Source: an uncultured Elusimicrobia bacterium (GTDB lineage: Bacteria; Elusimicrobiota; Elusimicrobia; Elusimicrobiales; UBA9959). From it: 64,000 nucleotides of DNA. The first letter of the stretch is position 1. Each line of letters begins with the position of its first letter. The notes beneath the pieces were generated by a model. That model was not told the DNA's origin. It worked only from the letters and a program-made list of their open reading frames with translations, and did no database searches. Both the position numbers and the translations under genes were made by a program. The DNA lies in assembly GCA_903917735.1 (NCBI GenBank), contig CAIXBR010000010.1, positions 35,970 through 99,969 on the forward strand. Reading direction: 5' to 3'. Below are positions 28,927 to 38,228 of the stretch, one piece after another.

Positions 28927-30164
28927 AGCGGTTCCGCAAGGCCGGCGCCGTCGCGGGCGGCGGTTACACGGCAGCGCAGTAGGCTGCCGGGTTTCTGAGC
29001 CGACGGAAGTTCTATATTTACAAAATTGGAGGCCAGGGCACTGGCGCGGCCGTCCTTGTTCTTGAGGGCAAGGACGGTGGTTTCCTTGCCGAGCATGGAA
29101 GCGGCGAAGGCGGCGCGCAGTTCCTTGTCCAGCGCGCGAAGGGCCGCGGAGCGTGCGGCCACGGTTTGGGGCGGCAGGGCTTTCAGGGCGGCGGCGCGGG
29201 TGCCTGGCCGGGCGGAGAAGCTGAAGACGTGCAGGCCGGAGAGACCGAGATTGCGCACGTACTTGAGAGCGGCGGAGAAATTTTCTTCTGTTTCGGTTGG
29301 GTAGCCGGCTATGATATCGGCGTACACGCCCACTCCGGGAAAGATGGCGCGGAGTTCTTCCACTTTGGCTTTATATTGTGCGGTGTCGTAGAGGCGGCCC
29401 ATGGCTTTTAGGACGGGGTCGGCGCCGGCCTGAAGCGGCAGGTGGAAGTAATTGCAGAATTTCGGACCGGCTGCTTTCAGGATTTTGAGCAGTTCGGGGG
29501 TGAGCTCTTCTGATTCTACGGAGGAGAACCGCAGGCGGAAATTGCCGTCGACGGTGAACAACCTTTGCATGAGGTCGGCAAGGGTGGCGCCGGTTTCTTT
29601 GCAGCGGTAGATGCCGAGACGCGTGCCGCAGAGGACTATTTCGGCGAAACCTGAGGCTATAAGTTTTTTTACTTCAGCGACGGTGGCTTCAAGGGGCTTG
29701 GATTTAAGTTCGCTGCGGGCGAGGTTTACGAGGCAGTAAGCGCACTTGAGGTTGCAGCCGTCCTGCACTTTTATAAAAGCCCGCGCCTTTCCGTGAAATT
29801 TAGTGACGGAAAAGAAGTCCCCCGACGGCGCGGTGCCGCAGAACTGCGCGGGGATGTTCTCTTTTTCTTTGTTGGTGAACAGCGTGGCGCCGGGCACTGC
29901 GGCGAGTATTTTTTGGGGTTCCAGGGTGGCCAGGCAGCCCGTCACGGCTATGGCAGCCTTGGGGTTGGCGGCGGCCGTTTTGCGCAGGAAAGCTACACAG
30001 TCCCGGTCGGCCTTGGCGGTGACGGAACAGGTGTTCACGACCACCAGATCGGCCGTTTCGGGGCTTTCGGCCGCCGTATGTCCCAGCTCAATGAACTTCT
30101 CGCGGAGGCTCTCGCTCTCCACCTGGTTCACCCTGCACCCGACGGTCTTAAAATAAACCTTCAC
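28923..30164 (-). CDS. mtaB: tRNA t6A37 methylthiotransferase
   Basis: 413 aa from a GTG start. The UPF0004 N-terminal domain has TVGCRVNQVES and VVNTCSVTAKADR. The radical-SAM domain has the cluster motif CNLKCAYC near residue 147, and GYPTETEENF. A C-terminal TRAM-like segment ends the protein. It adds a methylthio group to N6-threonylcarbamoyladenosine at tRNA position 37. The MtaB subgroup is favoured over MiaB and RimO by length and by the TVGCRVN opening. The residues after the cluster (LVNLARSEL) deviate from the usual IIPYARG. It is the first gene of the minus-strand cluster down to 21 kb. Confidence 0.88.
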   Translation of the reverse strand: MKVYFKTVGCRVNQVESESLREKFIELGHTAAESPETADLVVVNTCSVTAKADRDCVAFLRKTAAANPKAAIAVTGCLATLEPQKILAAVPGATLFTNKEKENIPAQFCGTAPSGDFFSVTKFHGKARAFIKVQDGCNLKCAYCLVNLARSELKSKPLEATVAEVKKLIASGFAEIVLCGTRLGIYRCKETGATLADLMQRLFTVDGNFRLRFSSVESEELTPELLKILKAAGPKFCNYFHLPLQAGADPVLKAMGRLYDTAQYKAKVEELRAIFPGVGVYADIIAGYPTETEENFSAALKYVRNLGLSGLHVFSFSARPGTRAAALKALPPQTVAARSAALRALDKELRAAFAASMLGKETTVLALKNKDGRASALASNFVNIELPSAQKPGSLLRCRVTAARDGAGLAEPL

Positions 30165-30170
30165 CCCTAC

Positions 30171-30176
30171 ATTTTA
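30171..30176 (-). promoter_or_regulatory. Candidate -10 box of the mtaB cluster
   Basis: On the minus strand TAAAAT preceded directly by TTG, ending 6 nt before the GTG start. This is the same arrangement as upstream of the tolC-like gene. An AGGGG directly touches the GTG, too close for a Shine-Dalgarno sequence, so a leaderless mRNA is possible. Confidence 0.4.
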
Positions 30177-30261
30177 CAATTTAGAGGAGACCTAAAAGTG
30201 GCGGGCGAAAACAAAAGGACCGCAGGAAGCCCAGTCAGGGGGGGGGGCATGGGTTCGGCGG

Positions 30262-30545
30262 GACTTCTCGGCGTGGAGCGAAGCGACACATCTTTGCCCT
30301 AGGCTTGCGCAGCGCCGAGGCCGAGAGTATGAGCGCGCGCACGGTGAGGACCGGCGAAGAGCGAAACATAATTATGTTTCGCGTCCGGTCCGCAAGACCG
30401 CAGGCAATTTCATCGTAAGCGAAATTGCCGAGGTGGGGTCGCGAAAAACCGATATGCGGTTTATCCGTGACTGCGCGACGCGTGCCTGCCGAACTCAGTT
30501 GCTCGCCAGCCCCTCCAACATTGGGAGGCATTCTCGGGGCTTAAG
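30262..30545. other. Intergenic segment dense in hairpins, no gene seen
   Basis: Between the response regulator and mtaB lie about 280 bp with at least six inverted repeats: CTCGGCG/CGCCGAG (30267-30273 with 30313-30319), GGACCGG/CCGGTCC (30348-30354 with 30385-30391), a perfect 22-bp palindrome nested inside it (30361-30382), GGCAATTTC/GAAATTGCC (30403-30411 with 30421-30429), GTCGCG/CGCGAC flanking AAACCG/CGGTTT, and CCTCC/GGAGG near 30515. No convincing reading frame is present. It could be a structured RNA, a repeat-element copy or a decayed mobile element; sequence alone does not decide. Confidence 0.5.
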
Positions 30546-30549
30546 GGCA

Positions 30550-30990
30550 CTATCGGGGGCGCTGGTTCCAGGCCAGCCAGTAGAAATCCATGGTTTTCAT
30601 CAGTTCGGTGAACTTTGAGAAGTCCACCGGCTTTACCAGGTAGCTGTTGGCGTGGAAGTCGTAGGCTTTGGCTATGTCCATATCGACTTCCGAGGTGGTC
30701 AGTATTACCACAGGGATGCGGGCGAGATTGGCGTCCGACTTGATGGTTTTAAGCACCGTCAGGCCGTCTACTTTGGGCATGCGCAGGTCGAGCAGGACGA
30801 TGCCCGGCCGCGGGGATTTGGCCGGGTCGCTGAAGGCGTTGCGCCGGTACAGGTAATCCAAAGCCTGCTCTCCGTCGCAAACGCGTATTAAAGTGTTGGC
30901 CAGCTTGGACTCCTCGAAGTTCATCCGCACCAGCGCGGCATGCCCGTCATCATCTTCCACCAGCAGGATCACTATCGGCTCACCGTTCAT
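30550..30990 (-). CDS. Single-domain response regulator, Rcp1 type
   Basis: 146 aa comprising only a receiver domain. The acidic pocket is in LLVEDDDGHAALV, the phospho-acceptor Asp in VLLDLRMPKVDG (about residue 66), Thr in VVILTTSEVD and Lys in SYLVKPVDF. The extended loop LDYLYRRNAFSDPAKSPRPG is typical of Rcp1-like regulators that pair with phytochrome-type or PAS kinases. No output domain is present, so it acts by protein contact or as a phosphorelay step. It overlaps the upstream histidine kinase gene by 11 bp and is its evident partner. Confidence 0.93.
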   Translation of the reverse strand: MNGEPIVILLVEDDDGHAALVRMNFEESKLANTLIRVCDGEQALDYLYRRNAFSDPAKSPRPGIVLLDLRMPKVDGLTVLKTIKSDANLARIPVVILTTSEVDMDIAKAYDFHANSYLVKPVDFSKFTELMKTMDFYWLAWNQRPR

Positions 30991-32407
30991 AGTTGCGCTC
31001 CTTTTTCAGGTTACTGGCCGCCTTGGGCAGGGTGAAATAAAAGCAGGAGCCCTGCCCGGCTCCGGCGGACTCCACCCAGATACGGCCGCCGTACAGCCCC
31101 ACCACCCGCTGGACTATGGCCAGGCCGACGCCCGTCCCTTCCGACTTTCCGTCCAGCTTCTCGAACAACCCGAATATTTTGGCGTGGTAAGCGGGCTCGA
31201 TGCCGATGCCGTTGTCGCGCACGAAGAACACGCGCTGCGCACCGCGCTTTTCAACGCCTACCTCTACGCGGGGGTCTTTCTGCGGGCCTATATACTTGCA
31301 GGCGTTCTCGATCAAATTCGTCCAGATCTCCGTCAGCCGGACCCGGTCACCTGACAAAGCCGTCTTCCCGCCGGAAACCAGCACCTTCACCCCGCGCTTG
31401 CCGATATTCCCGGCCGACGCGGCCAGGACCTCGTCGGCGATATCACGCAGCGTGAACCGCTCCGGTGTGTTCCCCACACGCCCGATCCGCGCAAGCCCCA
31501 CCAGGTCCTCTATAAGCTGGCCCATCTTGGCGGCGGCGGCGCGGATAAAGAACAAGTCGCTGGCTACCCGTTCCGGTTTAGCGTCAGCCAGGTCCCGCTC
31601 CAGATGCCCGAGAAAGCTGTTGACCGTCACCACCGGGCTCTTCAGGTCGTGGGAAGCCGTATAAAGGAAGCGCTCCACCTCGGCGTTCCTTTCCGTCAGA
31701 ACCCGCACGGTCTCCTCCAGCGCCTTCGCCGCCTGCTTGCGGATGGTTATGTCATGCCCCTGGGCTATTGTGCCCAAAGCGGTCTTTTTGTCCGAAGAAA
31801 AGATAGTCGATGAGTTCCATAACACCGTAGATACATTGCCGTTAACGTTCCCGATCTCCATCTCTACCGTCTCCATATGTTCACCCGCGGGAAAGCTCTT
31901 AATGAGCCCCATCGAGCGTTTCGCATGCTCCGGCGGGAAAAGTATATCCACGGTCCGCCCCAGAACCGCGGCCTCGCTGCGCCCAAGCAGAGCCAGAAAC
32001 GCCCGGTTTATGCGCGTGATGCGGAATTTGCTGTCCCAGATAATTATCGGGACATTGGCGTAGCTGATAAGATTCGCCAAATAGGAATTAGCGGAAGCCA
32101 GTTCCTCGGCGCGCTTCGCTTTCTCCGCATTCTGGAAGACAAGCTCTTTGTTGGCGATAACCAGCTCTGCAGCGTGTTTCGCTTTCTCCGCGTTCTGGAA
32201 GGCAAGTTCTTTGTTGGCGATGACCATCTCGGCCATGCGCTTCGCTTTCTCTTTGTTCTGGAAGATAATACATTTACGGGCTTTATCCAGCTCAGCCGCC
32301 AGCTTTGCCTGCCTCTGATTTTGGCGGGAAACTCCTTTAGTGACGACAGCTAACTTAACCGCCATTTTTTCAAGCGAAGAATAGTCGTTCTTTTTCCCGG
32401 ATTTCAT
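30980..32407 (-). CDS. Soluble PAS-domain histidine kinase with coiled-coil repeats
   Basis: 475 aa from the ATG at 32407, which has a good Shine-Dalgarno sequence (GGAGG, 5 nt spacing). An in-frame ATG at 32470 has none. There is no membrane segment. The N-terminus has three tandem 21-residue coiled-coil units (FQNAEKAKHAAELVIANKEL and variants). A PAS domain follows (ANVPIIIWDSKFRITRINRA). The HisKA domain has FLYTASHDLKSPVVTV. The HATPase domain has ENACKYIG, DNGIGIEP and GTGVGLAIVQRVV. The HDLKSP-type box matches kinases that pair with Rcp1-like receivers, agreeing with the overlapping downstream regulator. It probably senses a cytoplasmic signal through PAS. Confidence 0.92.
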   Translation of the reverse strand: MKSGKKNDYSSLEKMAVKLAVVTKGVSRQNQRQAKLAAELDKARKCIIFQNKEKAKRMAEMVIANKELAFQNAEKAKHAAELVIANKELVFQNAEKAKRAEELASANSYLANLISYANVPIIIWDSKFRITRINRAFLALLGRSEAAVLGRTVDILFPPEHAKRSMGLIKSFPAGEHMETVEMEIGNVNGNVSTVLWNSSTIFSSDKKTALGTIAQGHDITIRKQAAKALEETVRVLTERNAEVERFLYTASHDLKSPVVTVNSFLGHLERDLADAKPERVASDLFFIRAAAAKMGQLIEDLVGLARIGRVGNTPERFTLRDIADEVLAASAGNIGKRGVKVLVSGGKTALSGDRVRLTEIWTNLIENACKYIGPQKDPRVEVGVEKRGAQRVFFVRDNGIGIEPAYHAKIFGLFEKLDGKSEGTGVGLAIVQRVVGLYGGRIWVESAGAGQGSCFYFTLPKAASNLKKERNYER

Positions 32408-32461
32408 CCCCGCCTCCCCCCCGAAAACAGTAATACACGGAACATTATCAAAATCAGGGGG

Positions 32462-32660
32462 GTGGGTCAATACCTGCCATAAAAAGACCGCTCCCGCTCG
32501 GTTCAGGAGCGGAATTACAGCCTTCCAGCATGTTCAGGCAAACACCACATTTCACGCTTCCCCCCCCTCACATCCTCCGAATATCAAAGGTGGGGCAATT
32601 CAGCCTCTCCCGATTAAAACCGGGTGGGCCAATTCGGATATATTTTGATTGGGCCGGAAC
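32462..32660 (+). repeat. Short direct repeats resembling IS21-type terminal repeats
   Basis: GTGGGTCAAT (32462), GTGGGGCAATTC (32590) and GTGGGCCAATTC (32624) occur in the same orientation, the last two 34 bp apart, with a weaker GATTGGGCC near 32647. Repeated GTGGGNCAATT blocks of this kind flank istA/istB elements in many genomes. No transposase is present here, so this would be a leftover end. The assignment is tentative. Otherwise I see no gene in 32471-32762. Confidence 0.35.
32481..32512 (-). terminator. Intrinsic terminator for the minus-strand nucleotidyltransferase genes
   Basis: CCGCTCC/GGAGCGG stem (32488-32494 with 32506-32512) around an 11-nt loop. On the minus strand it is followed by TCTTTTT. 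It lies about 250 bp beyond the nearest upstream stop. Confidence 0.65.
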
Positions 32661-32762
32661 TATGATTATTTTTAGAAAGTAAACTGGCGGTTAGCGCCGG
32701 AGGGGCGTCAAGGGTATGGGCCCGGCTGGGCATCTTGCGGTTCTTTTTTAAGGTACTTGCAG

Positions 32763-33068
32763 TTACTTCTTGGCCTTTTGGAGAAGGACGCCGGTTTTTT
32801 TCATTTCTTTGCGGTAGGAGGGGCCGGTGGCGGCCCAGCAGATGGTCTCGACGCGGAACGGGAGATCGGCCGCCTTGAAGGCAGCCTCTAGCTTTTCCAG
32901 CCGCGCCGCCGTAATGGGCTTGTCCGACATCACCACCAGGTCCAGATAATGATGTGCCTTGGACACCCCGGAAGCTCGCGATCCGTACACCAGCACGTCG
33001 AACTCGGGCACGTTCGCCGCCAGGATACTCTTAACTTTTTTCAGGAATATCGGTTTCAGACCTATCAT
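32763..33068 (-). CDS. Small nucleotidyltransferase-fold protein, degenerate active site (copy 1)
   Basis: 101 aa from the ATG at 33068. It matches the minimal MNT-type nucleotidyltransferase fold: VLVYGSRASG with the GS motif, the following strand YLDLVVMS, and PFRVETICWA where the third acidic residue lies. The canonical SDxD pair reads HYLD, so the first catalytic Asp is Tyr, and the usual Asp in the last strand is Glu. It is a tandem paralogue of the gene at 33118-33426 (about 60 percent identical by eye), and the two share a GGAAAGGCAG stretch upstream of the start. Such proteins often pair with HEPN proteins as toxin-antitoxins, but no HEPN partner is adjacent. Confidence 0.8.
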   Translation of the reverse strand: MIGLKPIFLKKVKSILAANVPEFDVLVYGSRASGVSKAHHYLDLVVMSDKPITAARLEKLEAAFKAADLPFRVETICWAATGPSYRKEMKKTGVLLQKAKK

Positions 33069-33117
33069 AGATACAACCTGCCTTTCCCCACGATCGCCGG
33101 GGAAGCGCATGTTCCGG

Positions 33118-33426
33118 CTATTTCTTCGGACAGTTCTGGATCAGGACGCCGGTCTTTTTTATCTCTTTGCGGAAGCTGGTCCCGGTAGAAGCCCAGCAGA
33201 TAGTCTCAACACGGAAAGGGAAACCCGCCGCTTTGAAATCGGCATCTAGCTTTTCCAGGCGGGGAGCAAGAAGCGGCTTCTCGCTCATCACCGCTATATC
33301 CAGGTAGGAATGCGCGTTGGCCTTGCCCACAGCCCGCGAGCCGTAGACCATAACATCGCATTCCGGCACGTTTCCGGACAAAATACCCTTAACCTTCTTC
33401 AAATAAACAGGCTTTAAATCTATCAT
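33118..33426 (-). CDS. Small nucleotidyltransferase-fold protein, degenerate active site (copy 2)
   Basis: 102 aa. The layout is the same as in the downstream paralogue: VMVYGSRAVGKANAHSYLDIAVMS, then PFRVETICWASTG and FRKEIKKTGVLI. The first metal-binding Asp of the SDxD motif is Tyr (SYLD) and the third carboxylate is Glu. Both copies share these changes, so they arose before the duplication or belong to the subfamily. The gene lies 49 bp upstream of copy 1 and is probably co-transcribed with it. Function unknown; AMPylation-type activity is doubtful without the first Asp. Confidence 0.8.
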   Translation of the reverse strand: MIDLKPVYLKKVKGILSGNVPECDVMVYGSRAVGKANAHSYLDIAVMSEKPLLAPRLEKLDADFKAAGFPFRVETICWASTGTSFRKEIKKTGVLIQNCPKK

Positions 33427-33557
33427 AGTTTGCTCTGCCTTTCCAAACCCCTACCTATCTTCTACCAAATGCCCGGCGCCATAGCAAGACAAACTTCCCT
33501 CAATTCTTTAAGGGAACCGCCTGGCTCCATCCTGAAATGTAACATATGTTATATTAA

Positions 33558-33770
33558 CCAAAATCAATCCAAAGCCATCCTATAGTAATACTCACCGGCA
33601 ATACCACCAACGAAGCCAAGATAAAGGGCAACCTGGACGGCAACACCGACCTCTTTTTGAACAAGCACATAGAAGTGGAAGACCTTAAAAAAGCCGTAGC
33701 TACGATATTGGAGAAGTCGGGAAAAAAGAGGTTGCTGCTGAGAAATTCCTTCAAGAGCCGGCTGGATTAG
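33558..33770 (+). pseudogene. Relic of a response-regulator receiver domain (C-terminal half)
   Basis: An open frame without a start codon, bounded by TAA at 33555 and TAG at 33768. It encodes about 70 residues that read as the last third of a receiver domain: HPIVILTGNTTNEAKIKG (beta-4 with the conserved Thr), then DLFLNKHIEVEDLKKAVATI with the conserved Lys. The phospho-acceptor half is missing. The end overlaps the rsmE stop by 4 bp on the opposite strand. A 12-bp palindrome (33540-33551) sits just upstream and may mark the breakpoint. It is best explained as a truncated gene. Confidence 0.65.
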
Positions 33771-34477
33771 CCCAGCCGGGTAAGCAGAGCGGACACCGCC
33801 GCAAGACAGGCCGACTCGGCCCTCAGCGTGTACAGTCCCAGATTCAGGAACGCCGCGCCCCGGCCGCGGGCGAAATCCAGTTCACCCTTGGTAAACCCGC
33901 CCTCCGGCCCCACAAAAAGCTTGATATCCGTTTCCTCGGCCAGCCCCTTAACCGCCTCATCGGGCGCTAGTCCGTCCGCGGAGGCAAAAACCGCGGCGCC
34001 GTCTCCCGCCAGCAGGTCGTCCAGCTTTTCCGGCTTGAGCACAACGGGCAGCGCGCCCCGCCCGCACTGTTTGGCTGCGGAAAGCACTATCTGGCTTAGC
34101 CGCCCCGCGCGCCTCTCCCAGTCGCTGAACAGGTCGAACTGCACACGGGAAGCCATAACAGGCTGAAAAGCCTCCACCCCCGCCTCCGTGCAGTGTTCAA
34201 GAATATCCTCAAGCGCCGACCGCGCCACCACGGCGAAACACAAAGTAAGTTTCGTCCTGTATTCGGGGCTGGCCAGCAGCGCCTTGACCGAGCCGGTCAC
34301 CATTTCCCCCGCCGCGGACTTGATGACCGCCAGGTAGCGCGAGCCTTTCCCGTCGAAGATCTCTATCTCGTCGCCGGCCCTGGCCCGGGCAGCCTTAACT
34401 ATATGATTGGATTCGTCCGGGCCGGCGAAGAACTCGCCGGCGCGCATATTTTCAGCGGGAATGAAGTATTGTGGCAT
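33767..34477 (-). CDS. rsmE: 16S rRNA m3U1498 methyltransferase
   Basis: 236 aa with an N-terminal PUA-like domain (MPQYFIPAENM, SNHIVKAARARAGDEIEIFDG). The C-terminal SPOUT/trefoil-knot methyltransferase domain has KLFVGPEGGFTKGELDFA and LGLYTLRAESACLAA. The usual LGxRILRxETA reads LGLYTLRAESA, so two knot residues differ, though the SAM loop GPEGGF is intact. It methylates U1498 in the decoding region of 16S rRNA. It follows dnaJ by 1 bp, a frequent arrangement at the end of hrcA operons. Confidence 0.93.
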   Translation of the reverse strand: MPQYFIPAENMRAGEFFAGPDESNHIVKAARARAGDEIEIFDGKGSRYLAVIKSAAGEMVTGSVKALLASPEYRTKLTLCFAVVARSALEDILEHCTEAGVEAFQPVMASRVQFDLFSDWERRAGRLSQIVLSAAKQCGRGALPVVLKPEKLDDLLAGDGAAVFASADGLAPDEAVKGLAEETDIKLFVGPEGGFTKGELDFARGRGAAFLNLGLYTLRAESACLAAVSALLTRLG

Positions 34478-34478
34478 G

Positions 34479-35609
34479 TCAGCCGAGTATCTTCTTGAAG
34501 AAGCCCTTTTCTTTTTCCTCGGCGGGAGGCGGCTCGTGGCCGGCCAGCTTGGAAAGCTCCTCGAAAAGCTCGCGCTGGCGCGGCGAAAGCTCGTGGGGCA
34601 CCTCTATCTTGACCTTCACCAGCAGGTCCCCACGGGTCTTTCCGCCGGCGGACGGCATGCCCTGCTCGTGGATGCGGAACACCTTGCCGTGCTGAGTTCC
34701 CTGCGGGATCTTCATCTTTATTCGGCCGCTCTCTATCACCGGCACCTCGGTCTCGCCCCCCAGCGCCGCCTGCCACAAAGCCACGGGGCATTCGTACACC
34801 AGGTCGCACCCTTGGCGCTCGAAATGCGGGTGGTGCTTCAGGTTCACCTCGATATAAAGGTCTCCTGAATCCCCCCCGCGCAGCCCCGCGTCGCCGCCGC
34901 TGGAAACGCGCAGGATCGCCCCCTCCTCCACGCCTGCCGGGATTTTAATATTTATGGTCGCGCTCTTCTTCTGACGGCCGGCCCCGCCGCAGGCCTTGCA
35001 CGGAGAAGAGATAACCTCGCCCTGCCCGCCGCAGTCGGGGCAGGCCTGGCTGAACGAGAAAAAGCCCTGAGAGTACTGCACCCGGCCCGCGCCGTGGCAG
35101 GTGGGGCATTTCTTTATCCCCGTTTTGCCGCGCGCGCCGGTGCCGTCACATTCCTGACAGACCTCGGTGCGTTCGAAATTGATCGGCACCTTCACCCCGG
35201 TAAAAGCCTCTTCAAGCGTTATAGCTGCCTCGTATTTCAGGTCCGCTCCGCGCCGGGACCTGGGCTTCCCGCGCCCGCCGCCCTGGCCCTGCGTGAACAG
35301 GTTTTCGAACAGGTCCCCGAACATGTCGCCGAGGTCCGCGCCCTGGAAACCACCGAAACCGCCGCGTCCGCCGCCGGCGCCGGCCTTAAGACCTTCGGCG
35401 CCGTACTGGTCGTAGACCTGACGCTTCTCTGGGGTGGACAGCACTTCGTAGGCCTCGTTGATCTCCTTAAAAGCCGCCTCGGACTCGTTGTTGCCCGGGT
35501 TGCGGTCGGGATGGTGCTTCATCGCCAGCTTTCTGTAGGCGGTCTTTATCTCGTCGGGGCCGGCGTTGCGGGCAACGCCGAGAGTGCGGTAATAATCGTT
35601 TGTTGCCAT
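34479..35609 (-). CDS. dnaJ: Chaperone DnaJ (Hsp40)
   Basis: 376 aa, full type I layout. The J domain ([23 protein letters not shown] motif in KHHPDRNPG) covers 1-70. A Gly-rich linker with GGRGGFGG follows at about 77-110. The Zn-binding domain has four CxxCxGxG repeats ([32 protein letters not shown]) at about 145-215. C-terminal substrate-binding domains follow. It stimulates DnaK ATPase activity. It is in the heat-shock operon downstream of dnaK, separated by a hairpin. Confidence 0.97.
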   Translation of the reverse strand: MATNDYYRTLGVARNAGPDEIKTAYRKLAMKHHPDRNPGNNESEAAFKEINEAYEVLSTPEKRQVYDQYGAEGLKAGAGGGRGGFGGFQGADLGDMFGDLFENLFTQGQGGGRGKPRSRRGADLKYEAAITLEEAFTGVKVPINFERTEVCQECDGTGARGKTGIKKCPTCHGAGRVQYSQGFFSFSQACPDCGGQGEVISSPCKACGGAGRQKKSATINIKIPAGVEEGAILRVSSGGDAGLRGGDSGDLYIEVNLKHHPHFERQGCDLVYECPVALWQAALGGETEVPVIESGRIKMKIPQGTQHGKVFRIHEQGMPSAGGKTRGDLLVKVKIEVPHELSPRQRELFEELSKLAGHEPPPAEEKEKGFFKKILG

Positions 35610-35659
35610 AGGTGATTAGCTAAATTCTACAAAAGTAATGCCGCCCTTTATAAGCGGCC

Positions 35660-35699
35660 GGCGGATAGCGCCGGGTCCTAGTCCCGTCCGCTATCCGCC
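35660..35699 (-). promoter_or_regulatory. Hairpin between dnaK and dnaJ
   Basis: A perfect 11-bp inverted repeat, GGCGGATAGCG (35660-35670) with CGCTATCCGCC (35689-35699), in the 108-bp dnaK-dnaJ gap. No T-run follows on the minus strand, so an RNA-processing or partial attenuation site that lowers dnaJ relative to dnaK is more likely than a full terminator. Confidence 0.55.
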
Positions 35700-35717
35700 A
35701 AGTCAGCCGCCGGGGCG

Positions 35718-37589
<1,872 letters not shown>

Positions 37590-37641
37590 ACTGATTTCCT
37601 CCAAATTAAGTTGCTGAAATTCAAGTCCCTTCTTGCGCCGG

Positions 37642-38223
37642 TCACTCTTCCGGCTGCGGCTCCGGGACCGCTTTCTTCTTGGCTATCTTCACCCTGGCCG
37701 GCCTGAGTATTTTTTCGCCGTAGTAGAAGCCTTTCTGCAGCTCCTCCGTCACCAGCCCGTCGTTCTCGTCAGTGCCGTCCACCACGCCCAGTATCTCCGA
37801 GGCCATAGGGTCGTAGGGCTTGCCCACCGGGACCATCGGGCGTATCCCCTCGGCTTCGAACACCTTGGAGAACTCCCCGAAGATCATCTCCAGACCCTTC
37901 AGCACGTCTTCACTGCCGCCGATGCCCCTGGCGTTGTTGATGTGGAGGTGGGCGGCCAGAAGCATGTCGTACAGGGGCAGCAGTTTAAGCAGGATCTCGG
38001 TCTTGCCCCACTTTATCAACTCGGGCTTCTCCTTCTCCACGCGCTTGCGGTAGTTCTCGAAGTCCGCCTGCAGGCGCAGCAGCTGGTCGTAGTAGTCCCC
38101 GGCCTGCTTCGTCTGCTTCTCCGGTTCGCCGCCCGCGGCCCCGGCGGCCTCGGCCCCGCATACGCACTCCGGCCCTTCCGCCTTCGTCTGTACTTTTTTT
38201 TCTTCAGCCTTATGATTTTTCAT
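37642..38223 (-). CDS. grpE: Nucleotide exchange factor GrpE
   Basis: 193 aa. An N-terminal Lys/Glu/Ala-rich disordered stretch precedes a long coiled coil ([20 protein letters not shown], the classic GrpE signature) and a C-terminal beta domain ([18 protein letters not shown]). It releases ADP from DnaK. The disordered N-terminus contains CVCG, two Cys that are unusual there. It lies 5 bp after hrcA, as in hrcA-grpE-dnaK operons generally. Confidence 0.95.
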   Translation of the reverse strand: MKNHKAEEKKVQTKAEGPECVCGAEAAGAAGGEPEKQTKQAGDYYDQLLRLQADFENYRKRVEKEKPELIKWGKTEILLKLLPLYDMLLAAHLHINNARGIGGSEDVLKGLEMIFGEFSKVFEAEGIRPMVPVGKPYDPMASEILGVVDGTDENDGLVTEELQKGFYYGEKILRPARVKIAKKKAVPEPQPEE

Positions 38224-38228
38224 ACGCT

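Noticed and set aside
30235..30531. 98-codon minus-strand frame in the hairpin-rich segment
   Set aside because: No ribosome-binding site, no domain, and it spans several palindromes; treated as non-coding.
33554..33754. 66-codon minus-strand frame after rsmE
   Set aside because: Antisense of the receiver-domain relic, whose plus-strand translation makes sense.
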